DNA from: an uncultured Ruminococcus sp. | Lineage (GTDB): Bacteria > Bacillota > Clostridia > Oscillospirales > Acutalibacteraceae | NCBI GenBank assembly: GCA_902773155.1 | Contig: CACYDK010000216.1 | Location: 1-13,120 of the forward strand | DNA: 13,120 nucleotides | Direction of reading: 5' to 3' | Part shown: positions 1 through 7,594 of the stretch, in pieces | How the letters are laid out: each line of letters starts with the position of its first letter | Position numbering within the stretch: position 1 is the stretch's first letter | Made by a program: the position numbers and the translations under genes | Notes under the pieces: model-generated | The model's input: the letters and a program-made list of their open reading frames with translations, nothing else | The model's database searches: none | Told to the model about the DNA's origin: nothing

Positions 1-376
1 CCTTGTCGATGGTCTCGGGAACAGCTCCGAGCAGCTTTACGCCGTACTTATCAAGGAAGCCCTCTTTCGCGAGCTGCATCGAAAGCGTAAGACCTGTCTG
101 ACCGCCGAGGGTCGAAAGCAGAGAGTCGGGACGCTCCTTGATGATGATCCTCTTTACTATTTCCAGCGTGAGCGGCTCTATGTATACCTTGTCCGCCATC
201 GCGTTGTCTGTCATGATCGTAGCGGGGTTGGAGTTTACGAGGATTACTTCTAACCCCTCCTCCTTAAGCGCGCGGCACGCCTGGGTGCCGGCGTAGTCGA
301 ATTCCGCGGCCTGTCCGATAACGATAGGGCCGGAGCCGATTACCATAACTCTTTTAATATCCGGTTTCAGTGGCAT
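1..376 (-). CDS. carB: Carbamoyl-phosphate synthase large subunit, N-terminal part (runs off the window)
   Basis: Reading leftward from an ATG at 376, the first 125 codons encode a protein starting [20 protein letters not shown] and containing [30 protein letters not shown] and [10 protein letters not shown]. These are the hallmark N-terminal sequences of the CarB ATP-grasp synthetase half. CarB uses ammonia delivered by CarA, bicarbonate and two ATP to make carbamoyl phosphate for pyrimidine and arginine synthesis in the cytoplasm. An AAGGA ribosome binding site lies about 8 bases upstream of the ATG. It sits 29 bases after the carA stop on the same strand, with no terminator between, so carA-carB should be one operon. 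Only roughly a tenth of the usual ~1070 residues is present because the window ends. Identification is secure. Confidence 0.96.
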   Translation of the reverse strand, partial: MPLKPDIKRVMVIGSGPIVIGQAAEFDYAGTQACRALKEEGLEVILVNSNPATIMTDNAMADKVYIEPLTLEIVKRIIIKERPDSLLSTLGGQTGLTLSMQLAKEGFLDKYGVKLLGAVPETIDK

Positions 377-405
377 ATTATCATTCCTTTTCAAGCAATA
401 TCGTA

Positions 406-1491
406 TTATGAGTTCTTGTTTTCCCTGATCATATCAATAAACCTGTCGAACAGGAACGCGGTGTCCTTGGGACCGCCGCAGGCCTCGGGGTGGAACTGTA
501 CGGAGAAGGCCGGCATATTTTTGTAGCTGACGCCCTCGCAGGTTCCGTCGTTTCCGTTTACGAAGCTCACCTCGGCGGTTTCGGGGATGGAGTCGTTGAT
601 CACCGCGTAGCCGTGGTTTTGGGAGGTAATAAAGACGCGGTCGGTCTTAAGCTCCTTGGCGGGCTGGTTGGCTCCTCTGTGGCCGTAGTGGAGCTTTTCG
701 GTTTCGGCTCCCTGAGAGAGCGCCAAAAGCTGATGGCCGAGGCATATCCCAAAGGTCGGGATCCTGTGCTCGCAGAGCTTTTTGAGCTCGCCTATTGCGC
801 CTGTGTTCTCCTTAGGATCTCCGGGGCCGTTCGAGAGCATTATGCCGTCCGGCTTGAGGGCGAGTATTTCCTCGGCCGTAGTGTCGTAGGGAACGACCGT
901 GAGATTGCAGCCGCGTTTTACGAGCTCGCGTCCTATGTTGTGCTTTGCGCCGTAGTCGATCAATACGACGTTGTACTCGGGATTTTCGGCGTTAAAGCTG
1001 AGCTTTTGCGCGGTTGAGGTATTTTTTACGGCGTCGGTGACGCGGTACGGCCTGATCTCCTCGATGACCTTATCAAGGTTTTCGAGCGAGTAAGAAAGCC
1101 TGCAGTTCATAACGCCGTATTCGCGCACGATCCTGGTGAGCGCGCGGGTGTCAATGTCGTAAAGTCCGGGAATTCCGGCATTTTTTAAAAAAGTGTCAAG
1201 ATCCCCCTCGCAACGGAAGTTGCTGGGAGCTTGGCACCAGTTTCTTACAATATACGCTTTTAAGGCCGGGGACTCGCTTTCAAAATCAGCGGGAATAACC
1301 CCGTAGTTGCCGATAAGAGGGAAGGTCTGAATAACCACCTGACCGTAGTAGCTGGGGTCGGTGAGTGTTTCGAGATAACCTGTCATAGCGGTAGTAAAGA
1401 CGAGCTCTCCCGTAGTTTCCTTTTCGGCTCCGAAGGACTTGCCCTCGAAATATGTGCCGTTTTCCAAAATAAGGTATGCTTTGCGGCTCAT
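406..1491 (-). CDS. carA: Carbamoyl-phosphate synthase small (glutaminase) subunit
   Basis: The protein has 361 residues, a normal length for CarA. The N-terminal CPSase_sm_chain domain covers about residues 4-135 ([30 protein letters not shown]). The class I glutamine amidotransferase domain covers about 173-355. The nucleophile is Cys250 in FGICLGHQ, and His334 and Glu336 of FHPEACGG complete the triad; SNGPGDP is at 220-226. It hydrolyses glutamine and passes ammonia to CarB. The ATG at 1491 is preceded by GAAAGGA at good spacing. The upstream ANTAR regulator gene on the same strand ends 51 bases away. No GC-rich hairpin with a T-run and no convincing promoter is visible between them, so regulator-carA-carB may be co-transcribed (inference). 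Nothing in the protein looks broken. Confidence 0.97.
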   Translation of the reverse strand: MSRKAYLILENGTYFEGKSFGAEKETTGELVFTTAMTGYLETLTDPSYYGQVVIQTFPLIGNYGVIPADFESESPALKAYIVRNWCQAPSNFRCEGDLDTFLKNAGIPGLYDIDTRALTRIVREYGVMNCRLSYSLENLDKVIEEIRPYRVTDAVKNTSTAQKLSFNAENPEYNVVLIDYGAKHNIGRELVKRGCNLTVVPYDTTAEEILALKPDGIMLSNGPGDPKENTGAIGELKKLCEHRIPTFGICLGHQLLALSQGAETEKLHYGHRGANQPAKELKTDRVFITSQNHGYAVINDSIPETAEVSFVNGNDGTCEGVSYKNMPAFSVQFHPEACGGPKDTAFLFDRFIDMIRENKNS

Positions 1492-1542
1492 AAAACCAAT
1501 CCTTTCGTAAAACTTTTTTATATGAATATGTAGACGGCTTAG

Positions 1543-2133
1543 TTACTGCTTATTGCCCGTGAAGCCCTGATTGTCGTAGGTTTTAATGACCTGCTTGGAT
1601 ATTTCAAGCTTGCTTGTGCGCAGGTTCATAGCCTGCTTCTCAAGGTAGCGGTGAGCCTGCTGCTCGGTCATCGAAAGACACTGAATGAGCAGAAGCTTCG
1701 CGCGGTTGATGATGTTTATCTCCTCAAGACGGGTTTTAAGCTTTATGTTTTCCTGTTCTGTCGCGAGCATTCGCTCCTTGAAGGCGCGGGTAAATATGAG
1801 GTAATGGTGAAAGAGGTGGCGGTTGAGCGGCTTTGAGATCACGAGCACTCCGTGGCTGTCGACCATACCGAAAACCTCGGAGGCTTTTTCCTGCTTTACA
1901 ACAAGTATCACGCTTGCCTTGGTTTTTTCGGCGCAGTAAACCGAAAGCTCGAGCCCGTTCTCATCCGAAAGGGGAGAGTTTATCACAATCAGGTCAAACC
2001 GGGTTTCGGCGAGCTTTTCTTTAGCTTCGGCGGAGGTCGAAGCGGATTCTATCGCTACGTAGCCTTCATCCCCGAGCAAGCTCGAGATTATCCTCAGCCC
2101 TGATTCGTTTTTCGAGATAATTAATGCGTTCAT
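1543..2133 (-). CDS. ANTAR-domain response regulator (RNA-binding antiterminator) with degenerate receiver
   Basis: From the ATG at 2133 the protein has 196 residues. Residues 1-~115 form a CheY-like receiver fold (MNALIISKN..., FDLIVINSPLSDENGLEL, VISKPL). A coiled-coil linker follows at ~120-140, then a C-terminal ANTAR domain at ~138-192 (INRAKLLLIQCLSMTEQQAH, YLEKQAMNLRTSKLEISKQV). ANTAR proteins bind twin-hexaloop RNA and prevent transcription termination. The phosphoacceptor Asp is Asn52, and the acidic pair after strand 1 is replaced by Ser/Lys/Asn, while Lys101 is kept; the receiver therefore resembles the pseudo-receiver of AmiR. An earlier in-frame ATG at 2166 has no ribosome binding site; the chosen start has GGTGGA upstream. 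It diverges from glnN, whose leader carries an ANTAR-like hairpin overlapping a terminator, so glnN is the likely target. Similar regulators (NitR in clostridia) control glutamine synthetase. Confidence 0.9.
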   Translation of the reverse strand: MNALIISKNESGLRIISSLLGDEGYVAIESASTSAEAKEKLAETRFDLIVINSPLSDENGLELSVYCAEKTKASVILVVKQEKASEVFGMVDSHGVLVISKPLNRHLFHHYLIFTRAFKERMLATEQENIKLKTRLEEINIINRAKLLLIQCLSMTEQQAHRYLEKQAMNLRTSKLEISKQVIKTYDNQGFTGNKQ

Positions 2134-2309
2134 AGTTTCCACCATCACAGTATACCATCTCAACATTTTAATCTATTTGAATTAAAAAGAATTTACTTAT
2201 TAGAATTAAATTAAAATAATTTTGCACCTAATTTTTCCGCTTTTGTGATTGTGAGGGAAATTGTACATTTTTTTAAGGTAAACCATCTTTTTTATCGGCA
2301 TAAAAAACA

Positions 2310-2338
2310 TTGACAAAATCTGCCTCCGAGTATATACT
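2310..2338 (+). promoter_or_regulatory. Sigma-A promoter of glnN
   Basis: A consensus -35 box TTGACA (2310-2315) and a TATACT -10 box (2333-2338) are separated by exactly 17 bases. Transcription should begin near 2345, giving a leader of about 70 nt before the glnN ATG at 2416. The promoter is very strong on paper, which fits control by attenuation in the leader rather than at initiation. Confidence 0.85.
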
Positions 2339-2349
2339 GTCTATGTAAA

Positions 2350-2363
2350 CAGCAAAGGCGCTG
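2350..2363 (+). promoter_or_regulatory. ANTAR-target hexaloop hairpin in the glnN leader
   Basis: The leader contains CAGC-AAAGGC-GCTG: a 4-bp stem closing a six-base loop with A at loop position 1 and G at position 4. This is the signature of ANTAR RNA-binding sites. Its 3' half (2358-2363) is also the first part of the 5' arm of the terminator stem, so the two structures cannot form together. That is the usual geometry of the P2 hairpin in ANTAR antitermination. No clear P1 hexaloop is visible upstream, and the predicted transcription start (~2345) leaves no room for one. The short stem makes this a reasoned call rather than a certain one. Confidence 0.65.
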
Positions 2364-2393
2364 CGGGTCATACCTGCGGCGCGTTTTATTTTT
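2358..2393 (+). terminator. Intrinsic terminator (attenuator) in the glnN leader
   Basis: The arms GCGCTGCGGGT (2358-2368) and ACCTGCGGCGC (2372-2382) pair over 11 bp with two G-T wobbles and a three-base loop. A T-rich tract of four T, one A and five T (2384-2393) follows. The structure lies between the promoter and the glnN ribosome binding site (AAGGAG at 2403-2408), so it should stop transcription before the gene unless it is disrupted. It overlaps the ANTAR hexaloop hairpin, making it a regulated attenuator. Confidence 0.85.
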
Positions 2394-2415
2394 CTGCATA
2401 TTAAGGAGTAATCTT

Positions 2416-4509
2416 ATGGTAAATGTTCCCGAGCTGTTCGGCAGTAATGTGTTCAACGACGACGTAATGAAGGACAGACTTCCCAAACCGGTCTATAAGG
2501 CGCTTAAGAGCACTATTCAGGAGGGCGCGACTCTCGACCCGAGCGTTGCCAACGCCGTGGCTCACGCTATGAAGGAATGGGCTATCGAAAAGGGCTGTAC
2601 TCACTACACCCACTGGTTCCAGCCTCTGACCGGGATCACGGCCGAAAAGCACGACAGCTTCATTAATCCCGACGGTGACGGAAAGGTTATTATGACCTTC
2701 AGCGGCAAAGAGCTCATAAAGGGCGAGCCCGACGCGTCGTCCTTCCCTAACGGCGGAATCCGCGCGACCTTCGAGGCAAGAGGCTATACCGCGTGGGATC
2801 CCACCTCATACGCCTTTGCCAAGGACGGAACTCTCTATATTCCTACAGCCTTCTGCTCATATACCGGCGAGGTTCTCGACAAAAAGACTCCTCTGCTTCG
2901 CTCTATGGAGCGTATCTCGAAGGAGGCCGTCCGCATTCTTCACCTCTTCGGAAAGGACGACGTAAACCGTGTTATCACGACCGTAGGCCCCGAGCAGGAG
3001 TACTTCCTAATTGATAAGGCGATGTATGACAAGCGCCCCGACCTCAGATTTACGGGTCGCACCCTGTTCGGCGCTAAGGCTCCCAAGGGTCAGGAGCTCG
3101 ACGACCACTACTTCGGCGCTATCAAGCCCAGAGTAGCCGCGTTTATGGCCGAGCTTGACCGCGAGCTGTGGAAGTTTGGTATTTACGCAAAAACCGAGCA
3201 CAATGAGGTTGCCCCCTCTCAGCACGAGATCGCCCCGATTTTTACGACAACAAACGTAGCCGTCGACCACAACGAGCTGCTTATGGAAATCCTTAAGAAA
3301 ACTGCCGAGAAATACGACCTCGTGTGCCTACTGCACGAAAAGCCCTTCGCCGGAGTCAACGGCTCGGGTAAGCACAACAACTGGTCGCTCTCCACAAACA
3401 CCGGCGAGAATCTCTTAAAGCCCGGAAAGAAGCCGGCCGAGAACACCCAGTTCCTTCTTTTCCTCGCCGCTATAGTAAAGGGCGTTGACGAGTATCAGGA
3501 TCTGCTGCGCATTTCCGTGGCTTCCGCCGGAAACGATCACCGTTTAGGCGCCAACGAAGCTCCTCCCGCTATTCTCTCCGTATTCCTCGGAGACGATCTG
3601 GGCGGCGTTGTCGATTCGATAATTGCCGGCGAGGAGTACGAGGGCGAAGGCAAGAAGAACATGGATCTCGGAGTTGAGGTTCTTCCGACAGTCCGCCGCG
3701 ATACAACCGACCGCAACCGCACCTCGCCGTTTGCGTTTACCGGCAACCGCTTTGAGTTCAGAAGCCTCGGTTCGGCCGAGAATATCGCAAGCCCCAACAT
3801 TGTGCTCAACACTGTTGTAGCCGAGGAGCTTAAGCAGTTCGCCGACAAGCTCGAGGGCGCCGAGGATTTCGACAAGGCGGTAAAGAAGCTTATCGCGAAA
3901 ACCTTCCGCGCTCACCACAGAATTATATTCAACGGCGACAACTATTCTCAGGAATGGGTGGAGGAGGCCGAGCGACGCGGACTTCTCAATCTAAAGAGCG
4001 TTCCCGACGCCGTAGCTCATTATATCGACGAAAAGAACATCCGCCTCTTTACAGAGAACGAGGTGTTCACCAAGGAAGAGCTTATGGCGCGTTATGAGGT
4101 CGACCTCGAGAATTACGCAAAGCTCATCAATATAGAAGCTCTTACTATGATAGATATGGCTAAAAAGGATATTATCCCGGCTGTAACCTCCTATGTAAGA
4201 GACCTCACAGAAACGGCTCTCGCAAAAAAATCTCTCAGCGCGGATATCCCTGTATCTCTCGAAGCCAAGCTTGTGAGCTCCTTGAGCCAGAAGCTGGTCT
4301 GCTTCGACGAGAAGGTTGACGAGCTCGAGAACGACCTTATTAAGGCCGGCGAGTATTCGGACGATATTCAGGCTTACGCCGATTTCTACTGCGACAGCGT
4401 GTTCGCCGATATGCAGGCCTTAAGAGCTATCGGCGACGAGATCGAAACCGAGACCGGCGCGAGCTACTGGCCCTATCCGACCTACGGCGAGCTTCTTTTC
4501 GGGGTATGA
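2416..4509 (+). CDS. glnN: Glutamine synthetase type III
   Basis: At 697 residues this matches the long GSIII class (about 700-730) rather than GSI (~450). It makes glutamine from glutamate, ammonia and ATP in the cytoplasm. The GSIII-specific N-terminus is present ([26 protein letters not shown] at 60-73). Catalytic-core motifs follow: PEQEYFLID (192-200), [13 protein letters not shown] (262-274), [11 protein letters not shown] (314-324), NEAPPAI (380-386) and [18 protein letters not shown] (432-449), then the helical GSIII C-terminal domain to 697. The ATG is preceded by AAGGAG. Its leader has a near-consensus promoter and a terminator overlapping an ANTAR hairpin, and a divergent ANTAR regulator lies immediately upstream, so it is probably controlled by antitermination according to nitrogen state. 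It is monocistronic, ending at a strong terminator. Confidence 0.97.
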   Translation: MVNVPELFGSNVFNDDVMKDRLPKPVYKALKSTIQEGATLDPSVANAVAHAMKEWAIEKGCTHYTHWFQPLTGITAEKHDSFINPDGDGKVIMTFSGKELIKGEPDASSFPNGGIRATFEARGYTAWDPTSYAFAKDGTLYIPTAFCSYTGEVLDKKTPLLRSMERISKEAVRILHLFGKDDVNRVITTVGPEQEYFLIDKAMYDKRPDLRFTGRTLFGAKAPKGQELDDHYFGAIKPRVAAFMAELDRELWKFGIYAKTEHNEVAPSQHEIAPIFTTTNVAVDHNELLMEILKKTAEKYDLVCLLHEKPFAGVNGSGKHNNWSLSTNTGENLLKPGKKPAENTQFLLFLAAIVKGVDEYQDLLRISVASAGNDHRLGANEAPPAILSVFLGDDLGGVVDSIIAGEEYEGEGKKNMDLGVEVLPTVRRDTTDRNRTSPFAFTGNRFEFRSLGSAENIASPNIVLNTVVAEELKQFADKLEGAEDFDKAVKKLIAKTFRAHHRIIFNGDNYSQEWVEEAERRGLLNLKSVPDAVAHYIDEKNIRLFTENEVFTKEELMARYEVDLENYAKLINIEALTMIDMAKKDIIPAVTSYVRDLTETALAKKSLSADIPVSLEAKLVSSLSQKLVCFDEKVDELENDLIKAGEYSDDIQAYADFYCDSVFADMQALRAIGDEIETETGASYWPYPTYGELLFGV

Positions 4510-4520
4510 TACAAAACAAT

Positions 4521-4562
4521 ACGGCAGACAGGCTGATGAACTCAGCTTGTCTGCCGTTTTTC
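4521..4562 (+). terminator. Intrinsic terminator after glnN, probably bidirectional
   Basis: A 16-bp stem with one G-T wobble (4521-4536 with 4542-4557) and a five-base loop is followed by a run of T. On the opposite strand the hairpin is followed by TATTGTTTTG, so it may also end the convergent membrane-protein gene that stops at 4586. Confidence 0.9.
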
Positions 4563-4585
4563 TGTTTATTCTTTTTCAAAAAGCA

Positions 4586-6430
4586 TTAATGCTTGAGCTT
4601 GTAGATCTCGGCAAAGCCGCCGGTTTTGATAAGCTCGTAGCTGTCGCCCATAAAGGTCTGAGCCGGAGCCAGATCGTCGGCGTAGCGTGTGTCGAGCACA
4701 TAATACTCGGTCTGGGCAAATTCGGTGCTTGTCGAGCTTACGGAGCGTACGTCCTTAATAAAGTAGAGATGAGGCATAAGGCGGTGTGTAGCCGTAACAG
4801 TCGAATCCTCCGGAATTTCTCTCAATGCGGCCTCAACATTCGCGGACTGGCCGGCGGTATTGTCTTTGTAGGCGATATTGTTCTTGATTTTGCCGAACAT
4901 AAGCGAGGTCGACGCCACCGCGCACATAAACAGCGACATTACAACTACCACTCTTTTGCGGTCGCCCTTTAGCTTTAGGATCACAAAAATCGCCGACATA
5001 ATAACGAGCGCCGCCACACCGTAGGTGTACTGGAAGTCGATATTGTATTGGTATTGCCACGATTGCATAAGGTTGATCGGAACGATCGGGAGCAACAGTA
5101 TGAACGACGAGATCTTCTTCGTCATTACAGGAGCAAAGGCTACGGGAAGCAGCATCCAGATCACGAACGGGATCTTGTCCGCTGTGAACATTTGCTTTAT
5201 CAGGAAGCCTACGTCGAAGAACACGCTCTTAGCTACAGCGGCGAAATTCTGCTCGTCTCCGAGGAAGTAGTCCGAAAGTCGCCACATCATTACGCCCTCT
5301 GTTCCAAGCGCGGCTACGACAGCCTGAGCGATCAGGAAGTAGATCACCGCCATTGCGAGCATTATTGCGCCCCAAAGCACCTTCTTGCGGTTTATCATAA
5401 CGAACAGCGCTATAGCGATCAGGTAAATCGCCGCGTCCTCTTTTACGGAAAGCAGCAGAAGCGAGAACACAAGAGTTCCGATCAAATTGTCGCGGATCAA
5501 AAAGTAGAAGAGGAAGAGTATGATCACCGTCAGGAATTTGTTTTCGTGGAAATCGTAGAAGGCTCCGTCAAAGAGCGAGGGATAAAAGGCGTAGATAAAG
5601 AGCAGAGCCAGAGTAAGCTTGCCTGAAAGCCCGAGCTTCTTTGCGATGAGGTATATGGCGAAAACGCCTCCTGCAATGGCGAAGGACTGGAAATAGCACA
5701 GCGCTACGGGGCTTCTGAAAATCATATAGAAGGGCAAAAGCAGATAGAAGAAGGGCGAGAAATGCACTCCAAAGTGCGATGTGAGTCCGGTGCGTTCCAC
5801 GGTGGTGTCCGGGAGGCCGGTCGTGGCCATACGCTCAAACATCTGCGCGAAAATGCCAAAGTCAAAGGTGGAGTTCGCGTAGCCTATGTAACGAAGCGAG
5901 GTAAAGTAGCCGAAAGCGATACCGGTTATAAAGAACAGCGCGATAGCCGTTATAAAGCAGGCCTTGTAGCCTACCTTTACCTTGCTTATTCCGAGCTTGT
6001 CTCCCGTAACCAGCCACTTAATGATGATAAAATCTATGATTCCGATTCCAAGCACAAAGAATACGTTCGACTCGTTGTTGAACATCGCGTACATCACAGA
6101 CAGCGTGAGCGTCGTTGCGAACAGCGACCAGGGTATCAGAGCGCCGAGCTTTTTGCGGTAGGTTATGAGTACCAGCACGATAATCACTACCGCTCCGAGC
6201 ATAAAGAATACTCCGAAGTTTATCGAGTCGTAGTAGGCTTTAAGCTCATAGAAGCAGTTGTTTGAGAAAAGCTGAACGATATACGAGAACATCAGTCCCG
6301 TGAGTATCGCCGCGAGTATTCTGTCCGGCGACGAATAATGCTCCGTAAGCTTGTCGGAAAAATCCCGGAGCTTTGCGCCGAATCCCGTAGCGGCCGGCTT
6401 TTTTTCGGCCGTCTTTTGGGTTTTTTTCAT
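4586..6430 (-). CDS. Multi-pass membrane protein of the DUF2079 family
   Basis: From the ATG at 6430 the protein has 614 residues. A basic, Lys-rich cytoplasmic N-terminus (MKKTQKTAEKK) is followed by around a dozen hydrophobic segments. The DUF2079 core has the typical patterns NSTFDFGIFAQMFERMATTG, SHFGVHFSPFFYLLLPFYMI, LLFIYAFYPSLFDGAFYDFH and HENKF. A short soluble C-terminal domain ends the protein. DUF2079 proteins resemble GT-C-fold membrane glycosyltransferases, but no substrate is known, so any sugar-transfer role is inference. An earlier in-frame ATG at 6508 would add 26 residues; the chosen start has GGGAG upstream and lies about 40 bases after a TATAAT box, so it is preferred. The small membrane-protein gene upstream on the same strand ends 86 bases away. 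The 3' end faces glnN across a shared terminator. Confidence 0.82.
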   Translation of the reverse strand: MKKTQKTAEKKPAATGFGAKLRDFSDKLTEHYSSPDRILAAILTGLMFSYIVQLFSNNCFYELKAYYDSINFGVFFMLGAVVIIVLVLITYRKKLGALIPWSLFATTLTLSVMYAMFNNESNVFFVLGIGIIDFIIIKWLVTGDKLGISKVKVGYKACFITAIALFFITGIAFGYFTSLRYIGYANSTFDFGIFAQMFERMATTGLPDTTVERTGLTSHFGVHFSPFFYLLLPFYMIFRSPVALCYFQSFAIAGGVFAIYLIAKKLGLSGKLTLALLFIYAFYPSLFDGAFYDFHENKFLTVIILFLFYFLIRDNLIGTLVFSLLLLSVKEDAAIYLIAIALFVMINRKKVLWGAIMLAMAVIYFLIAQAVVAALGTEGVMMWRLSDYFLGDEQNFAAVAKSVFFDVGFLIKQMFTADKIPFVIWMLLPVAFAPVMTKKISSFILLLPIVPINLMQSWQYQYNIDFQYTYGVAALVIMSAIFVILKLKGDRKRVVVVMSLFMCAVASTSLMFGKIKNNIAYKDNTAGQSANVEAALREIPEDSTVTATHRLMPHLYFIKDVRSVSSTSTEFAQTEYYVLDTRYADDLAPAQTFMGDSYELIKTGGFAEIYKLKH

Positions 6431-6473
6431 TTTATTCAACTCCCGTACAGTTTTTGGGGTTTGCCCATGCCTG

Positions 6474-6479
6474 ATTATA
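6474..6479 (-). promoter_or_regulatory. Candidate -10 box for the DUF2079 gene
   Basis: Read on the minus strand there is a perfect TATAAT 44 bases before the chosen ATG at 6430. The -35 region is poor (CTTTTG or TTTTGT at about the right distance), so this is a tentative promoter. Its position supports the downstream ATG over the one at 6508, which lies upstream of it. Confidence 0.4.
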
Positions 6480-6516
6480 ATAGCACAAGTCTCCGACAAA
6501 AGCAACAAAAAACCGA

Positions 6517-7080
6517 CTAATAATACACTGAATTTAGGATAATTGCCCCCGAGTCGATGTGCTCCGGAATGATCCCGAACAGTCCGCTTGACGGATCTCT
6601 GAATATCGGGAGCTCAGGAGGGCAGACGGTAAAACAGAAGAACATCATGAATATCAGAAAAATCAGGAAACAGGCGGGGTAAAAGAGTTTCGAGACATCA
6701 AAAGAGCCAAGCGTCATCAGCCGAGAGGCGCCAAAGCTCAAAAACAGCGATATAAAAACGTTTGCGCCGTTATCAAAGCACCCGTGCGTCAGCAGGCTGA
6801 GTGTTATGTAAGAGGCCGAAAGCACGAGCAGTCCGATTGCCTTCGACGCAGTAAAACGCCTGAAATAGGGCTTTAAGCCGAAAAGCTCCAGCCCGCCGTA
6901 AAGAAAGTAGCAGAGCAATAGCGGCTTTAGCTGTTCCCACACGCTGAAATTTGCCGAAAGAAAAACCGCCGCCGCCAGACTTCTTCCGCTAAGCTCGTAA
7001 ACGCCTCTGAGCATAATCGCCGAAAACCCGGCAATTCCTATTCCTGTCAGCTCCGAAAGCTTAAAAAGCCTTATCCTCAA
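6517..7080 (-). CDS. Small integral membrane protein, resembling DUF6512
   Basis: The 187-residue protein starts at a TTG (7080), preceded by a strong AAGGTGAT ribosome binding site that decides the start. About five to six hydrophobic segments are visible (for example around residues 12-26, 50-64, 80-97, 104-118 and 130-150). The patterns FLSANFSVWEQLKPLL and PIFRDPSSGLFGIIPEH resemble the NESVWEHLK and late RDP..G-(F/Y)GI features I associate with DUF6512 proteins. No biochemical function is known for them. It precedes the DUF2079 gene on the same strand, but an 86-base gap with a -10 box separates the two. A weak promoter (TTGTCA, 17 bases, CAGAAT at 7102-7130) can be proposed just upstream. 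The family assignment is from memory of the motifs. Confidence 0.7.
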   Translation of the reverse strand: MRIRLFKLSELTGIGIAGFSAIMLRGVYELSGRSLAAAVFLSANFSVWEQLKPLLLCYFLYGGLELFGLKPYFRRFTASKAIGLLVLSASYITLSLLTHGCFDNGANVFISLFLSFGASRLMTLGSFDVSKLFYPACFLIFLIFMMFFCFTVCPPELPIFRDPSSGLFGIIPEHIDSGAIILNSVYY

Positions 7081-7237
7081 ACGATCACCTTATACATAAT
7101 TATTCTGATATATTTATGAAAAACTGACAAAAAATATTCTTGCGGTTTTCTTAATTGCTCATCGGAAAAATAATCGAAAACTTTAATTTTCTATATGGAA
7201 ATATACTATTTGTATTTTTCTTATTCTCAAAGATAAT

Positions 7238-7346
7238 TGTGGAAAACTCTGTTGAAAGTGTGAAAAACAAGGCTCCTAAACATCAAAAACCACTGTTATA
7301 CTAATACGATTAACAGCTTTCCACCTTATCCGCAGAGTTTTCCACA
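7238..7346. other. DnaA-box-like cluster, possible replication origin or DnaA-binding locus
   Basis: Three 9-mers differ by one base from the DnaA box TTATCCACA. They are TTTTCCACA at 7338-7346 (+), TTATCCGCA at 7326-7334 (+) and TTTTCCACA at 7238-7246 (-). Weaker relatives lie at 7259-7267 (TGTGAAAAA) and around 7318-7325 (TTTCCACC). The two plus-strand boxes are three bases apart, a phasing common in Firmicute origins. An AT-rich segment (7347-7455) lies directly next to them, as an unwinding element would. The flanking genes point away on both sides. dnaA, dnaN and rpmH are not present here, and a true origin next to dnaA elsewhere cannot be excluded. The resemblance to oriC is observed; the function is inferred. 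Confidence 0.5.
7238..7346. repeat. Perfect 14-bp inverted repeat with nested 6-bp repeat
   Basis: TGTGGAAAACTCTG (7238-7251) and its exact reverse complement CAGAGTTTTCCACA (7333-7346) enclose about 81 bases. Inside is a second inverted pair, CTGTTA (7293-7298) and TAACAG (7311-7316). A third relative, AGCTTTCCACC (7315-7325), is similar to the outer arms. No T-tract follows, so this is not a terminator; the arms coincide with the DnaA-box-like sites. Confidence 0.85.
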
Positions 7347-7486
7347 TTATTCTTTATAAAAAATTAACCCTGATTATTGATTACAAATAGTATTATTGGC
7401 CTGTCAATGCTTTATTGGAAAATTACAGAATTGAAAATAATTTTTTATTTATTCGTAACCGTTTGGCTCGGCTGATACTACTTCGG

Positions 7487-7515
7487 TTGCATTTTTCATA
7501 ATAATATTGTATAAT
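7487..7515 (+). promoter_or_regulatory. Sigma-A promoter of the esterase gene
   Basis: TTGCAT (7487-7492) and a perfect TATAAT (7510-7515) are spaced by 17 bases. The predicted start near 7522 gives a leader of about 70 nt to the GTG at 7595. Confidence 0.8.
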
Positions 7516-7550
7516 ATACTTGAAATTGATGTGAAACTGCTGATACTCTA

Positions 7551-7574
7551 ATCCCGACGGTCTTGCCGCGGGAT
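7551..7574 (+). promoter_or_regulatory. Stable hairpin in the esterase leader
   Basis: ATCCCG-A-CGG (7551-7560) pairs with CCG-CGGGAT (7566-7574) around a TCTTG loop: nine base pairs with a single bulged A. It ends six bases before the AGGAGAG ribosome binding site and is not followed by a T-run. It may stabilise the transcript or modulate translation; no known riboswitch is recognised. Confidence 0.5.
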
Positions 7575-7594
7575 ATGATAGGAGAGTTGATAAC

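Larger units (their letters stand above)
7081..7594. other. 514-bp gene-free, AT-rich intergenic region between divergent genes
   Basis: No credible coding frame is visible. From left to right it holds a possible weak promoter for the leftward membrane gene (7102-7130), a cluster of DnaA-box-like 9-mers within an inverted repeat (7238-7346), a very AT-rich stretch (about 7347-7455), and the promoter and leader of the rightward esterase gene (7487-7594). Two copies of GCTGATACT (7471-7479, 7539-7547) flank that promoter. Confidence 0.8.

Noticed and set aside
490..1017. A 175-codon plus-strand frame opposite carA
   Set aside because: It lies inside carA, whose catalytic motifs are intact; the translation resembles no family and is a codon-bias shadow.
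2134..2166. The longer start of the ANTAR regulator (ATG at 2166)
   Set aside because: There is no ribosome binding site, and the extra residues MLRWYTVMVET precede the natural start of the receiver fold.
2339..2354. CTGT...ACAG hairpin as the missing ANTAR P1 stem
   Set aside because: The loop would be eight bases without the A1/G4 pattern, it overlaps the P2 stem, and it lies partly upstream of the predicted transcription start.
5048..5626. A 192-codon plus-strand frame opposite the DUF2079 gene
   Set aside because: It is rich in His, Arg, Glu and Tyr as expected for the complement of hydrophobic codons; there is no domain or ribosome binding site.
7238..7346. The large inverted repeat as a transcription terminator or an insertion-sequence end pair
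   Set aside because: No T-tract follows, the 81-base interior cannot encode a transposase, and no target duplication is seen.
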